Assembly: GCA_002434305.1 (NCBI GenBank)
Contig: DJJU01000013.1
Span: 606,321-670,320, forward strand
DNA: 64,000 nt
DNA from: Alicycliphilus sp. UBA6560
GTDB taxonomy: Bacteria > Pseudomonadota > Gammaproteobacteria > Burkholderiales > Burkholderiaceae_C
Direction of reading: 5' to 3'
In this document: positions 1-7,536 of the stretch, one piece after another
Numbering within the stretch: the first letter of the stretch is position 1
Layout of the letters: each line of letters starts with the position of its first letter
Program-made: the position numbers and the translations under genes
Notes under the pieces: model-generated
What the model was told of the DNA's origin: nothing
Seen by the model: only the letters and a program-made list of their open reading frames with translations
Databases searched by the model: none

Positions 1-217
1 TGCCGTCGGCGGCCAGGCGCTGCAGCGCCTCGCGCACCGAGTTGCGGCCCACGCCGAACTGCTGGGCCAGGTCGACCTCGACCAGGCGCTGACCCGGCAC
101 GAAGCGCTGGGCCTCCAGGCCGTTGAGCACGCCGTAGAAGATCGCGTCCGACGCGCTCGGGGTGTCGCTGGCGGCGGCCGCGGGGCTGGCGCGCGGAGGT
201 TCGGTGGAAGGAGGCAT
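1..217 (-). CDS. GntR-family transcriptional regulator (N-terminal part)
   Basis: The minus strand reads from ATG at 217 to the window edge, giving 72 residues. After a proline/alanine/serine-rich leader, it encodes a winged helix-turn-helix typical of GntR regulators, with the recognition-helix signature FGVGRNSVREALQRLAADG. The rest, including the ligand domain, lies outside the window, so the FadR/FCD subfamily is inferred from the operator type at 292-304. It is divergent from the acyl-CoA dehydrogenase operon and is its likely repressor. The start was chosen as the only in-frame ATG upstream of the HTH. Confidence 0.8.
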   Translation of the reverse strand, partial: MPPSTEPPRASPAAAASDTPSASDAIFYGVLNGLEAQRFVPGQRLVEVDLAQQFGVGRNSVREALQRLAADG

Positions 218-291
218 CGTAAAAATTATAGGTTCCGGCCGTGGGACGAATGGCCCTTGCCGACGAAGTGAAGAACAATATTGCCGGATAA

Positions 292-304
292 ATTGTCCTA
301 CAAT
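292..304. promoter_or_regulatory. FadR/GntR-type operator
   Basis: The perfect inverted repeat ATTGTCCTACAAT lies between the divergent GntR gene and the acyl-CoA dehydrogenase gene. It fits the TNGTNNNACNA consensus known for FadR-subfamily GntR proteins. Its position 49 bases before the dehydrogenase start and 75 bases before the regulator start suits control of both promoters. Binding is inferred. Confidence 0.65.
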
Positions 305-352
305 CTCGTGGAGCAGTGATTCGACTGCCTGCATGCCGACCCAGGAGAGCCC

Positions 353-1555
353 ATGGACTTCCAGTTGTCCCCCGAGATCCAGCAGCTGTGCGACAAGACG
401 CGCCAGTTCATCGCCGAGCAGGTCATCCCGCTTGAAAACGACGAGCGCCAGTCCTCGCACGGGCCCAGCGAAGCGCTGCGCCGCGAACTGGTGGCACGCG
501 CCAAGGCTGCCGGCCTGCTCACGCCCCACGCCTCGATCGAGATGGGCGGCCTGGGCCTGAGCCACGTGGCCAAGGCCGCGGTGTTCGAGGAGGCGGGCTA
601 TTCCTGGCTCGGCCCCACGGCGCTGAACATCCACGCCCCCGACGAAGGCAACATCCACCTGATGGAAGAGGTGGCCACGCCGGCGCAGAAGGAGCGCTGG
701 CTGCGCCCGCAGGTGGCGGGCCAGACGCGTTCGTGCTTTGCCATGACCGAGCCCGCGCCGGGCGCCGGCGCCGACCCGTCCATGCTGGCGACCACCGCCG
801 TGCGCGACGGTGACGACTACGTCATCAACGGCCTGAAGTGGTTCATCACCGGCGCCGAAGGGGCCGACTACGCCATCATCATGGCGCGCATGGAGGACGG
901 CTCGGCCACCATGTTCCTGTCCGACATGGACCGCCCGGGCATCGTGCTGGAGCGCAGCATGGACGCCATGGACGCCTGCTTCACGGGCGGCCATGGCGTG
1001 CTGCGCTTTGACAACCTGCGCGTGCCCGCCACCGACGTGCTGGGCGAGATCGGCAAGGGCTTTCGCTACGCCCAGGTGCGCCTGGCGCCGGCGCGCCTGA
1101 CGCACTGCATGCGCTGGCTGGGCCAGGCCCGGCGCGCACACGACGAGGCGCTGGCCTATGCCCGCAAGCGCCACGCCTTCGGCCGCCCACTGGCCGAGCA
1201 CGAGGGCGTGGGCTTCATGCTGGCCGACAACGACATGGACCTGCACACCGCCCGCCTGCACATCTGGCACACGGCCTGGCTGCTGGACCAGGGCGAGAAG
1301 TGCAACTTCGAGTCGAGCCGCGCCAAGGTCGTGTGCTCGGAGGCCGAGTGGCGTGTGGTGGACCGCAGCGTGCAGATCCTGGGCGGGCGCGGCGTGACGG
1401 CCGAGTCGGCCGTGATGCGCATCTTCACCGACATGCGGGCCTTCCGCATCTACGACGGCCCCAGCGAGGTGCACCGCTGGAGCATGGCGAGGAAGCTGGT
1501 CCACCAGGCCGAGAAGGCCGAGGCCGCGCTGCTGCGCGAAGGAAGTGCAGCATGA
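353..1555 (+). CDS. acyl-CoA dehydrogenase (ACAD10/11-like)
   Basis: This 400-residue flavoprotein has the usual three-part acyl-CoA dehydrogenase layout: helical N-terminus, central beta domain with CFAMTEPAPGAGADPS (FAD/acyl-CoA contact region) and helical C-terminus. The position that is a catalytic Glu in medium-chain enzymes (YEGT) reads IYDGPSEVH, so Asp (about residue 368) takes its place, as I recall for ACAD10/11-type enzymes. It should oxidise a CoA thioester to the 2-enoyl form. It is first gene of a tightly overlapping operon with an SDR and an APH-like kinase. ATG at 353 follows AGGAG with good spacing. Substrate unknown. Confidence 0.9.
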   Translation: MDFQLSPEIQQLCDKTRQFIAEQVIPLENDERQSSHGPSEALRRELVARAKAAGLLTPHASIEMGGLGLSHVAKAAVFEEAGYSWLGPTALNIHAPDEGNIHLMEEVATPAQKERWLRPQVAGQTRSCFAMTEPAPGAGADPSMLATTAVRDGDDYVINGLKWFITGAEGADYAIIMARMEDGSATMFLSDMDRPGIVLERSMDAMDACFTGGHGVLRFDNLRVPATDVLGEIGKGFRYAQVRLAPARLTHCMRWLGQARRAHDEALAYARKRHAFGRPLAEHEGVGFMLADNDMDLHTARLHIWHTAWLLDQGEKCNFESSRAKVVCSEAEWRVVDRSVQILGGRGVTAESAVMRIFTDMRAFRIYDGPSEVHRWSMARKLVHQAEKAEAALLREGSAA

Positions 1556-2340
1556 CGGGCGTGCGTAGCAGTGTCATGGACCGGTTCAGCCTGCAGGGCC
1601 AGCGGGTGCTGGTGACCGGCGGGTCCAGCGGCCTGGGCACGCATTTCGCGCACCTGCTGGCGGGCGCCGGTGCGCGCGTGGCGGTGGCCGCGCGCCGCGC
1701 CGACAAGCTGCAGGGCGTGGTGGACACCATCGCTGAGGCGGGCGGCGAGGCGCGCGCGCTGTCGCTGGACGTGACCGACGCCGCCAGCGTGCGCGCGTGC
1801 TTCGACGCGCTGGCGGCCGACTGGGGCGCGCCCGACGTGGTGGTGAACAACGCCGGCGTCACCGTCACGCGGGCGCTGCTGGAGCAGAGCGAGGAAGACT
1901 TCGACCACGTGATGGACACCAACCTCAAGGGCTGCTGGCTGGTGGCCACCGAGGCGGCGCGGCGCATGGTGGCGGCGGGCCAGGGCGGCAGCATCGTGAA
2001 CGTGGCCTCCATCCTGGGCGAGCGGGTGGCCGGCGGCGTGGCGCCGTACGCCATCTCCAAGGCCGGCGTGGTGCAGGCCACCAAGGCCATGGCCCTGGAG
2101 CTGGCGCGCCACCGCATCCGTGTGAACGCGCTGCTGCCCGGCTACGTGGTGACCGACCTGAACCGCGACTTCCTGACCAGCGAGGCGGGCGACAAGCTGC
2201 GCAGCCGCATCCCGAGCCGGCGCTTTGGGGAGCTTACCGACCTGGACGGGCCGCTGCTGCTGCTGGCCTCGGACGCGGGCGCGGCCATGTCCGGCGCCAC
2301 GGTGGCGGTGGACGGCGCACACCTGGTGAGTTCGCTGTGA
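1552..2340 (+). CDS. SDR-family NAD(P)-dependent oxidoreductase
   Basis: This classical short-chain dehydrogenase has 262 residues. It has the cofactor motif TGGSSGLG (22-29), NNAG (99-102), catalytic Ser153 in NVAS and the YAISK pair (Tyr166, Lys170). The ATG at 1552 overlaps the stop of the upstream dehydrogenase by ATGA, indicating translational coupling; an internal ATG at 1576 would remove eight residues before the Rossmann fold. The likely role is oxidation of a hydroxyacyl intermediate or reduction of a ketoacyl one in the same pathway as its neighbours. Substrate is not evident from sequence. Confidence 0.88.
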   Translation: MTGVRSSVMDRFSLQGQRVLVTGGSSGLGTHFAHLLAGAGARVAVAARRADKLQGVVDTIAEAGGEARALSLDVTDAASVRACFDALAADWGAPDVVVNNAGVTVTRALLEQSEEDFDHVMDTNLKGCWLVATEAARRMVAAGQGGSIVNVASILGERVAGGVAPYAISKAGVVQATKAMALELARHRIRVNALLPGYVVTDLNRDFLTSEAGDKLRSRIPSRRFGELTDLDGPLLLLASDAGAAMSGATVAVDGAHLVSSL

Positions 2341-3374
2341 GCGCCGCGGCCACGACCCCCCTGGCCCTCGGGCCGCTCGGCGACTACCTGCGCGCGCAGG
2401 GCCTGGCCGGCGGCGCGGACACGGTGCAGGCCACGCCGCTGTCGGGCGGGCAGTCCAACCCCACGTTCCGCGTCACAGCGGGCGGGCGCAGCTACGTGCT
2501 GCGCAAGAAGCCCTCGGGGCCGATCGCCGCATCCGCCCATGCCATCGACCGCGAGTACCGCGTCATGCGGGCGCTGCAGGGCACCGATGTGCCCGTGCCG
2601 CGCATGCTGGCCTACTGCGAGGACGACAGCCTGCTGGGCACGCCGTTCTACGTGATGGAGTTCCTGCAGGGCCGCGTGTTCATGGACCCGGCCCTGCCGG
2701 GGCTGCAGCCGGCCGAGCGCGGCGATCTGTATCGCGAGATGGGCCGCGTCATCGCCGCGCTGCACGGCGTGGACTACGCCTCCGTGGGCCTGGGCGACTA
2801 CGGCCGCACCGGCCAGTACGTGCAGCGCCAGATCGACCGCTGGTCGCGCCAGTGCCGCGCGCTGACGGTGCCCGTCGACGACACCATGCACCGCCTGATG
2901 GAGTGGCTGCCCGCGCACCTGCCACCGGGCGACGAGACCACGCTGGTGCACGGCGACTACCGCCTGGACAACCTGGTGTTCCACCCCAGCGAGCCGCGCG
3001 TCATCGGCGTGCTGGACTGGGAGCTGTCCACCCTGGGCCACCCGCTGGCCGACCTGTCCTACCACTGCATGGCCTGGAACGTGCCGCCCGCGCTGTGGCG
3101 CGGCATCGGCGGGCTGGATCTGGCGGCGCTGGGCATCCCCGGCGAGGCGCAGTACCTGGCCGACTACCAGGCCGCCACGGGCCGCGAGGTGCAGGGCCAC
3201 TGGGCCTTCTACATGGCCTACAACCTGTTCCGCATGGCCGCCATCCTGTACGGCATTGCCCAGCGCGCGGCCGACGGCAGCGCCGCATCGGCGGACGCGG
3301 TGGAGACGGGGCGCAAGGCCGGCCCGCTGGCGCAGCTGGCGTGGGAGTGGGCGGGGCGGCATAGCGCTGGGTGA
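2337..3374 (+). CDS. aminoglycoside-phosphotransferase-like (APH/CHK) kinase
   Basis: The protein has 345 residues and starts at GTG 2337, overlapping the SDR stop codon (GTGA). It carries the APH kinase signature LVHGDYRLDN (His205, Asp207, Asn212) and the metal-binding VLDWE (Asp227), with an N-terminal nucleotide-binding lobe containing YVLRKKPSG. Such kinases next to acyl-CoA dehydrogenases resemble the separate halves of ACAD11 and the LvaA kinase of levulinate degradation, which phosphorylate a 4-hydroxyacyl-CoA. That assignment is inference from family and context; antibiotic resistance is unlikely because the gene sits in a catabolic operon. Confidence 0.85.
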   Translation: MSAAATTPLALGPLGDYLRAQGLAGGADTVQATPLSGGQSNPTFRVTAGGRSYVLRKKPSGPIAASAHAIDREYRVMRALQGTDVPVPRMLAYCEDDSLLGTPFYVMEFLQGRVFMDPALPGLQPAERGDLYREMGRVIAALHGVDYASVGLGDYGRTGQYVQRQIDRWSRQCRALTVPVDDTMHRLMEWLPAHLPPGDETTLVHGDYRLDNLVFHPSEPRVIGVLDWELSTLGHPLADLSYHCMAWNVPPALWRGIGGLDLAALGIPGEAQYLADYQAATGREVQGHWAFYMAYNLFRMAAILYGIAQRAADGSAASADAVETGRKAGPLAQLAWEWAGRHSAG

Positions 3375-3595
3375 GAGGGGGGCTCGGCCGCTGGCAGCGC
3401 TGGCGGCTGATGAGCTCCTTTTGCGCGGGCTGCCGGCTGGTCACCAATGCGCGGTAGTCCAACCCCGCTCCAAAGCGGGCGCGCCCGTTCGTTCATCCGT
3501 GACTTCGGGTGGAGACGCCCCCCGTCCAGCCAGTAAAGAGCGCAGCAACGCCGACATGGCGTGTCAAGACCCAGGCAACGTGAACACCTGTAGAC
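3375..3595. other. non-coding stretch after the kinase operon
   Basis: No convincing gene is present. A short hairpin (CCCGCT, 4-base loop, AGCGGG at 3464-3479) lies here without a following T-run. Every open frame in the region is a short GC-rich artefact with no recognisable domain. Confidence 0.5.
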
Positions 3596-4083
3596 ATGCT
3601 CTCGGCGGATCGCTTTCCCCGCAACCAGACCTACGGCCGCACGTTCGACAGCCTGCAACTGCTGCAGTACCGCGAGATCGGCGCCACCTTCAACTGCCGA
3701 AGGCCGGTGCGCCAGCGCCTGGACCGCCATAAGAGCATCCCCTGTTTGGCGACGTCGAGCGCGTGGCTCGCCGGCGGCGGCCAGCTGCTGCCCCGCATCC
3801 CCGCCGCGCGTGCCGGCCTGCGCCTGGACGCCACCTGGCACGCCTGGGAAGCCAGGTCCCATGGGTGCGGAACCCCCGCCAGAACCGCGTGGCCGGGTTC
3901 GAGGCCGCCACGCCGGGCCATGGCATGTTGAACCTGGGCCTGGCCTACCGCACCGCTGGGCAGGGAGCACGCCCTGGCGGGTGCACCTGAAGCACCAACC
4001 TGACCGACCGGCTGGGCTATGCGCATACCAGCTTCATCAAAACCGCCGCGCCGGTGACAGGACGAATGTGACGGTGGTGCGGT
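3596..4083 (+). pseudogene. TonB-dependent receptor remnant (3' end)
   Basis: Several frames, joined by frameshifts, spell the C-terminal barrel strands of a TonB-dependent outer-membrane receptor. RNQTYGRTFDSLQLLQYREI opens near 3625. Then come GLRLDATWHAWE near 3820, NRVAGFEAATPGHGMLNLGL near 3893-3950, TNLTDRLGYAHTSFIKTAAP near 3993-4050 and finally GRNVTVV. The last motifs (TNLTD, TSFIK, GRN) are characteristic of the receptor C-terminus. At least three frame changes and the missing plug and N-terminus show it is dead. It borders the orphan integron remnant and may mark the same insertion/decay site. Confidence 0.6.
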
Positions 4084-4173
4084 GGCGTGTTGAGGCAGTA
4101 GTTGTTAAGTCCAATCCGTTGCGACTCGCTTGAGCCGGGGAACGGTTCGTGAATGTGAGGCGATGCTGTAGCA

Positions 4174-4189
4174 TGAAGTTACAACTTCA
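4174..4189. promoter_or_regulatory. inverted repeat, possible operator
   Basis: TGAAGTTACAACTTCA is a perfect palindrome with 7-base arms around AC, located about 115 bases before the attI-like site. Its position upstream of an orphan cassette suggests an operator or relic promoter, but no regulator gene is adjacent. Confidence 0.3.
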
Positions 4190-4304
4190 CGTCCGTGTGG
4201 GCATCCGACATTTTTTGGGTTGGCTAAACGGAGGCGTTATGACGTTCAAGCGTGCTTAGATATGAGCAATGTTGTTATGCGACGAATGTGGTAGGCCTGC
4301 AGTC

Positions 4305-4322
4305 GTCTAAATCTAGTTAGAC
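4305..4322 (+). other. attI-like recombination site
   Basis: GTCTAAATCTAGTTAGAC matches the attI core beside the intact integrase (37632-37649, GTCTAATTCTAGTTAGCC) at 16 of 18 positions. The two inverted core sites flank CTA and the crossover point would be G^TTAGAC after 4316. Confidence 0.6.
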
Positions 4323-4358
4323 GTCTATCACAACGATTGAACGCAAATAGGGTACAAA

Positions 4359-4901
4359 ATGAATAAGACCGTTCCGATCATGTCGAAAGATGATGAGCGC
4401 TTTATGGCATTTTGCGGCTTAGTTCAGTGGACTAGAGGCGTCATTCATCAATCAAAGCGAATAGTTGACACCACAAATATGTTTCATGATCTAGTACACA
4501 ATTGCGATTTAGATCATGTAGCGCTTATGGATACCCTTCGCTGTGAGCATCTTTATTTTGTGGTTGCCGTAAACAAGCTTCTTGAACATCGCCGCTGGGT
4601 CCAAGACCTTGGCCTTTGCAAGGAAATTGATTTTGCTGAAATCGACTCATTTCCTGGGCGAGATATAAAGGATTTGCGCAATATGCGCGAACACATCGTT
4701 GAATACTTCCAAGGAAATGGTCGTAACAAATCAAGGTGGCATGTAGAAACACCAGAATATAAGGCAGACGCAAGCTCTTGTGTGGGAACAAAAATTGGTG
4801 GTCGGTTGGACTACGCCAAATTCACCGAGGCGGCGACTAGGCTCCTGGGAGTTCTCATTCATCTTCCTGTTCCATACCCTCCCAGAGATATTGATTCTTA
4901 G
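4359..4901 (+). CDS. integron cassette protein, HEPN-like motif, unknown function
   Basis: The 180-residue soluble protein has no signal peptide or membrane segment. It is mostly helical and contains KDLRNMREHIVEYF (around residues 106-119), an R-N-x3-H arrangement resembling the Rx4-6H active site of HEPN-fold ribonucleases; that link is a motif-level inference. GC content is about 43%, far below the chromosome, marking foreign origin. ATG 4359 lies 42 bases downstream of the attI-like crossover; ATG 4380 is an alternative start. The attC follows 27 bases after the stop, the normal spacing of a cassette gene. Confidence 0.7.
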   Translation: MNKTVPIMSKDDERFMAFCGLVQWTRGVIHQSKRIVDTTNMFHDLVHNCDLDHVALMDTLRCEHLYFVVAVNKLLEHRRWVQDLGLCKEIDFAEIDSFPGRDIKDLRNMREHIVEYFQGNGRNKSRWHVETPEYKADASSCVGTKIGGRLDYAKFTEAATRLLGVLIHLPVPYPPRDIDS

Positions 4902-4927
4902 GAGCAAATAATTGCCTCGAAAATCAC

Positions 4928-4997
4928 GTCTAACACCCGGCCCTGCGGACAGTCGGCCAGCTACGCTGTCCGCCTGCCGCTGAACTCTGCGTTAGTC
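4928..4997 (+). other. attC site of the orphan cassette
   Basis: R'' is GTCTAAC (4928-4934) and R' is GTTAGTC (4991-4997), 70 bp in total. Between them GCGGACAG and CTGTCCGC form the central stem. The site looks recombination-competent. Confidence 0.8.
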
Positions 4998-5011
4998 CCA
5001 TCGCCCGCTTT

Positions 5012-5311
5012 ATGCGCGCAGCCACTTGTTCCGGCGCTCTGCATTGTCCAAGGGCTTTTCAAGCCTTTTTGGCCTCCAGCACATGTGTAGCAAGCGCCCC
5101 CAGCTATCATTCTTGCAGCGCCGCGCCGCTTCGGTGGGCCAGCACTTTTCCGTGGGCTGCGTCCGTCCCTAAGCCTGGGCGCTCCCTTTTGGCCTTCGCA
5201 TCTAACTCTGCGTTCAAGCTGACCCGCCTACGGCGGTCGGCTTACCTCGCCCGTCAGGCCGCGCCGCTGCGCTGCGGCGCAGTGGCCCTGCACTACCGGT
5301 GCGCGCGCTGA
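5012..5311 (+). CDS. repeated cassette ORF, type B (orphan copy)
   Basis: ATG-to-attC distance is exactly 188 bases, as in the three copies at 39615, 42767 and 44208, and the encoded text is clearly the same (MRAATC start, FQAFLASS, SLLAFASN, FKLTRLRRSAYLAR). In the intact copy the ORF ends on the TAG of the attC R' site; here R' has mutated to GTCAGGC, so the frame runs on to 5311 and 99 residues. The central part contains the genome-wide palindromic repeat (about 5053-5110). Whether this is a protein or a coincidental open frame in a non-coding cassette is undecided. Confidence 0.35.
   Translation: MRAATCSGALHCPRAFQAFLASSTCVASAPSYHSCSAAPLRWASTFPWAASVPKPGRSLLAFASNSAFKLTRLRRSAYLARQAAPLRCGAVALHYRCAR
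5200..5259 (+). other. degraded attC site ending the orphan array
   Basis: R'' is ATCTAAC (5200-5206) and the stem AAGCTGACCCGCC / GGCGGTCGGCTT is still recognisable. R' reads GTCAGGC (5253-5259) instead of GTTAGGC, a change inside the invariant GTT, so this end should no longer recombine. Confidence 0.65.
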
Positions 5312-5345
5312 ACGCCGCCAGGGGCGCTGTTGCGCTGGCGCGTAC

Positions 5346-6344
5346 TCACTGGGCCTCGATCCCCGCTGCCGCGATCAGATCGCGCCACTTGCCGGTCTCG
5401 CTGCGCGTGAACTGCTCCAGCGCCGCGCCCGAGCTGCCCTCGATCATGAAGCCCACATCGGCAAAGCGGTCCACGACTTCCTTGGACCGGGTGAATTGTG
5501 TGAACTGCTGGTTCAACACCCGCAGCACGGCGGGCGGTGTGCCGGCGGGTGCATAGACACCGATCCAATACGACAGGTCAAAGCCCGCCATGCCGGGCGC
5601 GCTGGCCAGGCTGGCCACGCCGGGCAGCAGCGGGTGCGGTTGCGCGGTGGTGACGGCCAGCGCCGTCAGCTTGCCGCTGCGCAGTTGCGGCAGGGCGGAC
5701 TGGATGTCGATGAACAGTGCCGACACCTGCCCGCCCAGGGTCTCGGTGATCGCGGCCGGGCCGCTCTTGTAGGGCACGTGGATCAGGTCGAGTTGCGCCT
5801 TGAGCGCCAGCGTGGCGCCTGAGACGATGCCCGAGCTGTTGGAGCTAGCGTAGCTCACCTTGCCCGGGTTGGCCCTGGCGTAGGCAACGAACTCCGCCAG
5901 GCTGGCGTACGGTGCTTCGGGGCGCGTGACCAGTACGAAGGTGCCCTTGCCGATCAGCGAGACGGGTGCGAAATCCTTCTGCGGGTCATACGGCAGGCTC
6001 TTGAGCAGGCTCACATTGGCGGCCTGGGTGGTGTTGGTGGTAACCAGCAGCGTGTAGCCGTCCGCCGGCGCCTTGGCCACAGCGCTGGCGCCTATGGCGC
6101 CGTTGGCGCCGGGGCGGTTGTCCACCAGCACGGGCTGTTTCAACGCGTCCGAGACTTGCTGGGCGGCGAGCCGGGTGACGGTGTCCGTGGCGGTGCCGGC
6201 GGCGAACGGCACGATGATGCGGATGGGCTTGTCCGGGTAGCTCTGCGCCGAAGCCAGCGCCGGCAGCAGTGCCAGGGCGGCGGGAGCCAGCAGGCGCGCG
6301 AGGGCGGTGCGGCGGCTGGGTGAGTCCTTGAAGTGCAAACGCAT
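5346..6344 (-). CDS. Bug-family (TTT-type) periplasmic substrate-binding protein
   Basis: The 332-residue preprotein has a twin-Arg-free signal peptide ending near ALASAQ and the family hallmarks KPIRIIVPFAAGTATD at the start of the mature protein, DNRPGANGAIG and LPYDPQKDFAPVSLI. These proteins bind carboxylates in the periplasm, usually for a tripartite tricarboxylate transporter, but no TctA/TctB membrane genes are present, as is common for Bug proteins in this family. ATG 6344 is preceded by AGGAG; the frame opens further upstream but lacks a signal sequence there. It is last gene of the operon running from 11068. Confidence 0.9.
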   Translation of the reverse strand: MRLHFKDSPSRRTALARLLAPAALALLPALASAQSYPDKPIRIIVPFAAGTATDTVTRLAAQQVSDALKQPVLVDNRPGANGAIGASAVAKAPADGYTLLVTTNTTQAANVSLLKSLPYDPQKDFAPVSLIGKGTFVLVTRPEAPYASLAEFVAYARANPGKVSYASSNSSGIVSGATLALKAQLDLIHVPYKSGPAAITETLGGQVSALFIDIQSALPQLRSGKLTALAVTTAQPHPLLPGVASLASAPGMAGFDLSYWIGVYAPAGTPPAVLRVLNQQFTQFTRSKEVVDRFADVGFMIEGSSGAALEQFTRSETGKWRDLIAAAGIEAQ

Positions 6345-6414
6345 GGCGGTGTCTCCTGGGGTGGTGGGGGTATGGAGCGTGGTGGGGCGCCGCCGGGGCG
6401 ACGGCGCAGGGTGC

Positions 6415-7536
6415 TCAGGGCCCGGCGTGGGCGCGCCGCTGGTGGTAGGCAAGCCTGTCCGGGTCCAGCGTCGCACCGAAGCCCGGGCCGTGGGGCACGC
6501 GCAGGGTGAAGTCCTCGTAGCGCAGGCCGCTGGTGGCCACGTCGTCCACCATCAGCTGCGGGCCGAAGAGCTGGCAGCCCCACTGCAGGTCCGGCAGCGT
6601 GGAATACAGCTGGGCGCACGCCGACGTGCCGATGGCGCCCTCGATCATCGTGCCGCCGAACAGGGCCAAGCCGCCCGCGGCCGCCATGTGGGCAATCTGC
6701 TGCGTGCGCAGCAGCCCCCCGTGCTTGGACACCTTGATCGACAGCGCATCGCAGGCGTGCGTGCCGGCGTAGGCCATGGCCTCCTGGGAGGTGGCCACGG
6801 CCTCGTCGGCCATCACCGTGAGGAGGCTGCACTGCGCCAGACGTCGCATGGCGTCGATGGCCGAGGCGTGCACCGGCTGCTCGACCACGGCGATGCCGCC
6901 CGCGTGCAGCGCAGGGATGGCCCAGCGCGCGGTGGCCTCGTCCCAGGCCTGGTTCACGTCCACGCGCACGGTGGCGGCTTCGGGCAGCGCCTCGCGCAGG
7001 GCGACGGCGCGCTCGACGTTGGCACGAGGATCGCCGGTGCCGATCTTGACCAGGAAATGCCGGTGCGTGCGCTGGTCCAGCTTTTCGCGCGCCTCCTGCA
7101 CCTCCTGCTCCAGGTCGCCGCTGGCCAGCACCCACACCATCTCCAGCCGGTCGCGTACCGCGCCGCCGAAGAGCGCGGCGGCGGATACGCCCAGGGCGCG
7201 CGCGGTGATGTCCACGCAGGCCATCTCCAGGGCGGCCTTGCAGGGCAGGTTGCCCTTGATGGCGCGGTCCATGAGGCCGATGGCATGCCACAGCCGGCGC
7301 GGATCCTGGCCCAGCAGCACGGGCGCCAGCACCTCGTCGATGACGGCCTTGGCGGCGCCAGCGGCCATGGCGTCGTAGCCGGCGATCACCGACATCTCGC
7401 CCAGACCGGTAGGGCCATCGTCCGTGTGCACCTGCACCACAACCAGCGTGTGCCGGGCCATGGTGGCCATGGCCAGCCGGTGCGTGCGCTGCAGGCGCAG
7501 GTCGACGATGGTGCTGGTGATGCGCTCGATCTTCAT
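6415..7536 (-). CDS. muconate cycloisomerase-like enolase-superfamily enzyme
   Basis: The 373-residue protein has the capping domain and barrel of muconate lactonizing enzymes. Metal ligands appear in order as RVDVNQAWDEA (Asp), VVEQPV (Glu) and MADEAV (Asp); the distal catalytic Lys is in LSIKVSKHGG, and YxGT is represented by LFGGTMIEGAIGT. The proximal motif, normally FKLKIG, reads FLVKIG: the second Lys is kept, the first is Leu. It would form or open a lactone ring. No catA or catC lies nearby, so catechol degradation is not supported. ATG 7536 overlaps the preceding stop (ATGA). Confidence 0.85.
   Translation of the reverse strand: MKIERITSTIVDLRLQRTHRLAMATMARHTLVVVQVHTDDGPTGLGEMSVIAGYDAMAAGAAKAVIDEVLAPVLLGQDPRRLWHAIGLMDRAIKGNLPCKAALEMACVDITARALGVSAAALFGGAVRDRLEMVWVLASGDLEQEVQEAREKLDQRTHRHFLVKIGTGDPRANVERAVALREALPEAATVRVDVNQAWDEATARWAIPALHAGGIAVVEQPVHASAIDAMRRLAQCSLLTVMADEAVATSQEAMAYAGTHACDALSIKVSKHGGLLRTQQIAHMAAAGGLALFGGTMIEGAIGTSACAQLYSTLPDLQWGCQLFGPQLMVDDVATSGLRYEDFTLRVPHGPGFGATLDPDRLAYHQRRAHAGP

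Larger units (their letters stand above)
4305..5259 (+). mobile_element. orphan integron remnant: attI-like site plus two cassettes, no integrase
   Basis: The segment contains an attI-like core (4305-4322), a cassette with ORF 4359-4901 ending in a clear attC (4928-4997), and a second cassette of the repeated type ending in a degraded attC (5200-5259). GC content drops well below the flanking 70%. No intI reading frame is visible between 3375 and 4305. The site order (attI, cassette, attC, cassette, attC) equals that of the complete integron at 36.5-44.9 kb. Confidence 0.7.

Noticed and set aside
2337..3374. Aminoglycoside resistance gene (APH fold)
   Set aside because: It overlaps and is co-transcribed with acyl-CoA dehydrogenase and SDR genes, which fits catabolic kinases better.
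3456..3492. attC-like pattern (GTCCAAC, stem CCCGCT/AGCGGG, GTTCGTT)
   Set aside because: The right core reads GTTCGTT, outside GTTRRRY, and no cassette gene precedes it; more likely a chance hairpin.
5346..6344. Complete tripartite tricarboxylate transporter
   Set aside because: Only the binding protein is encoded; no TctA or TctB membrane genes appear here or beside the second Bug gene at 28235.
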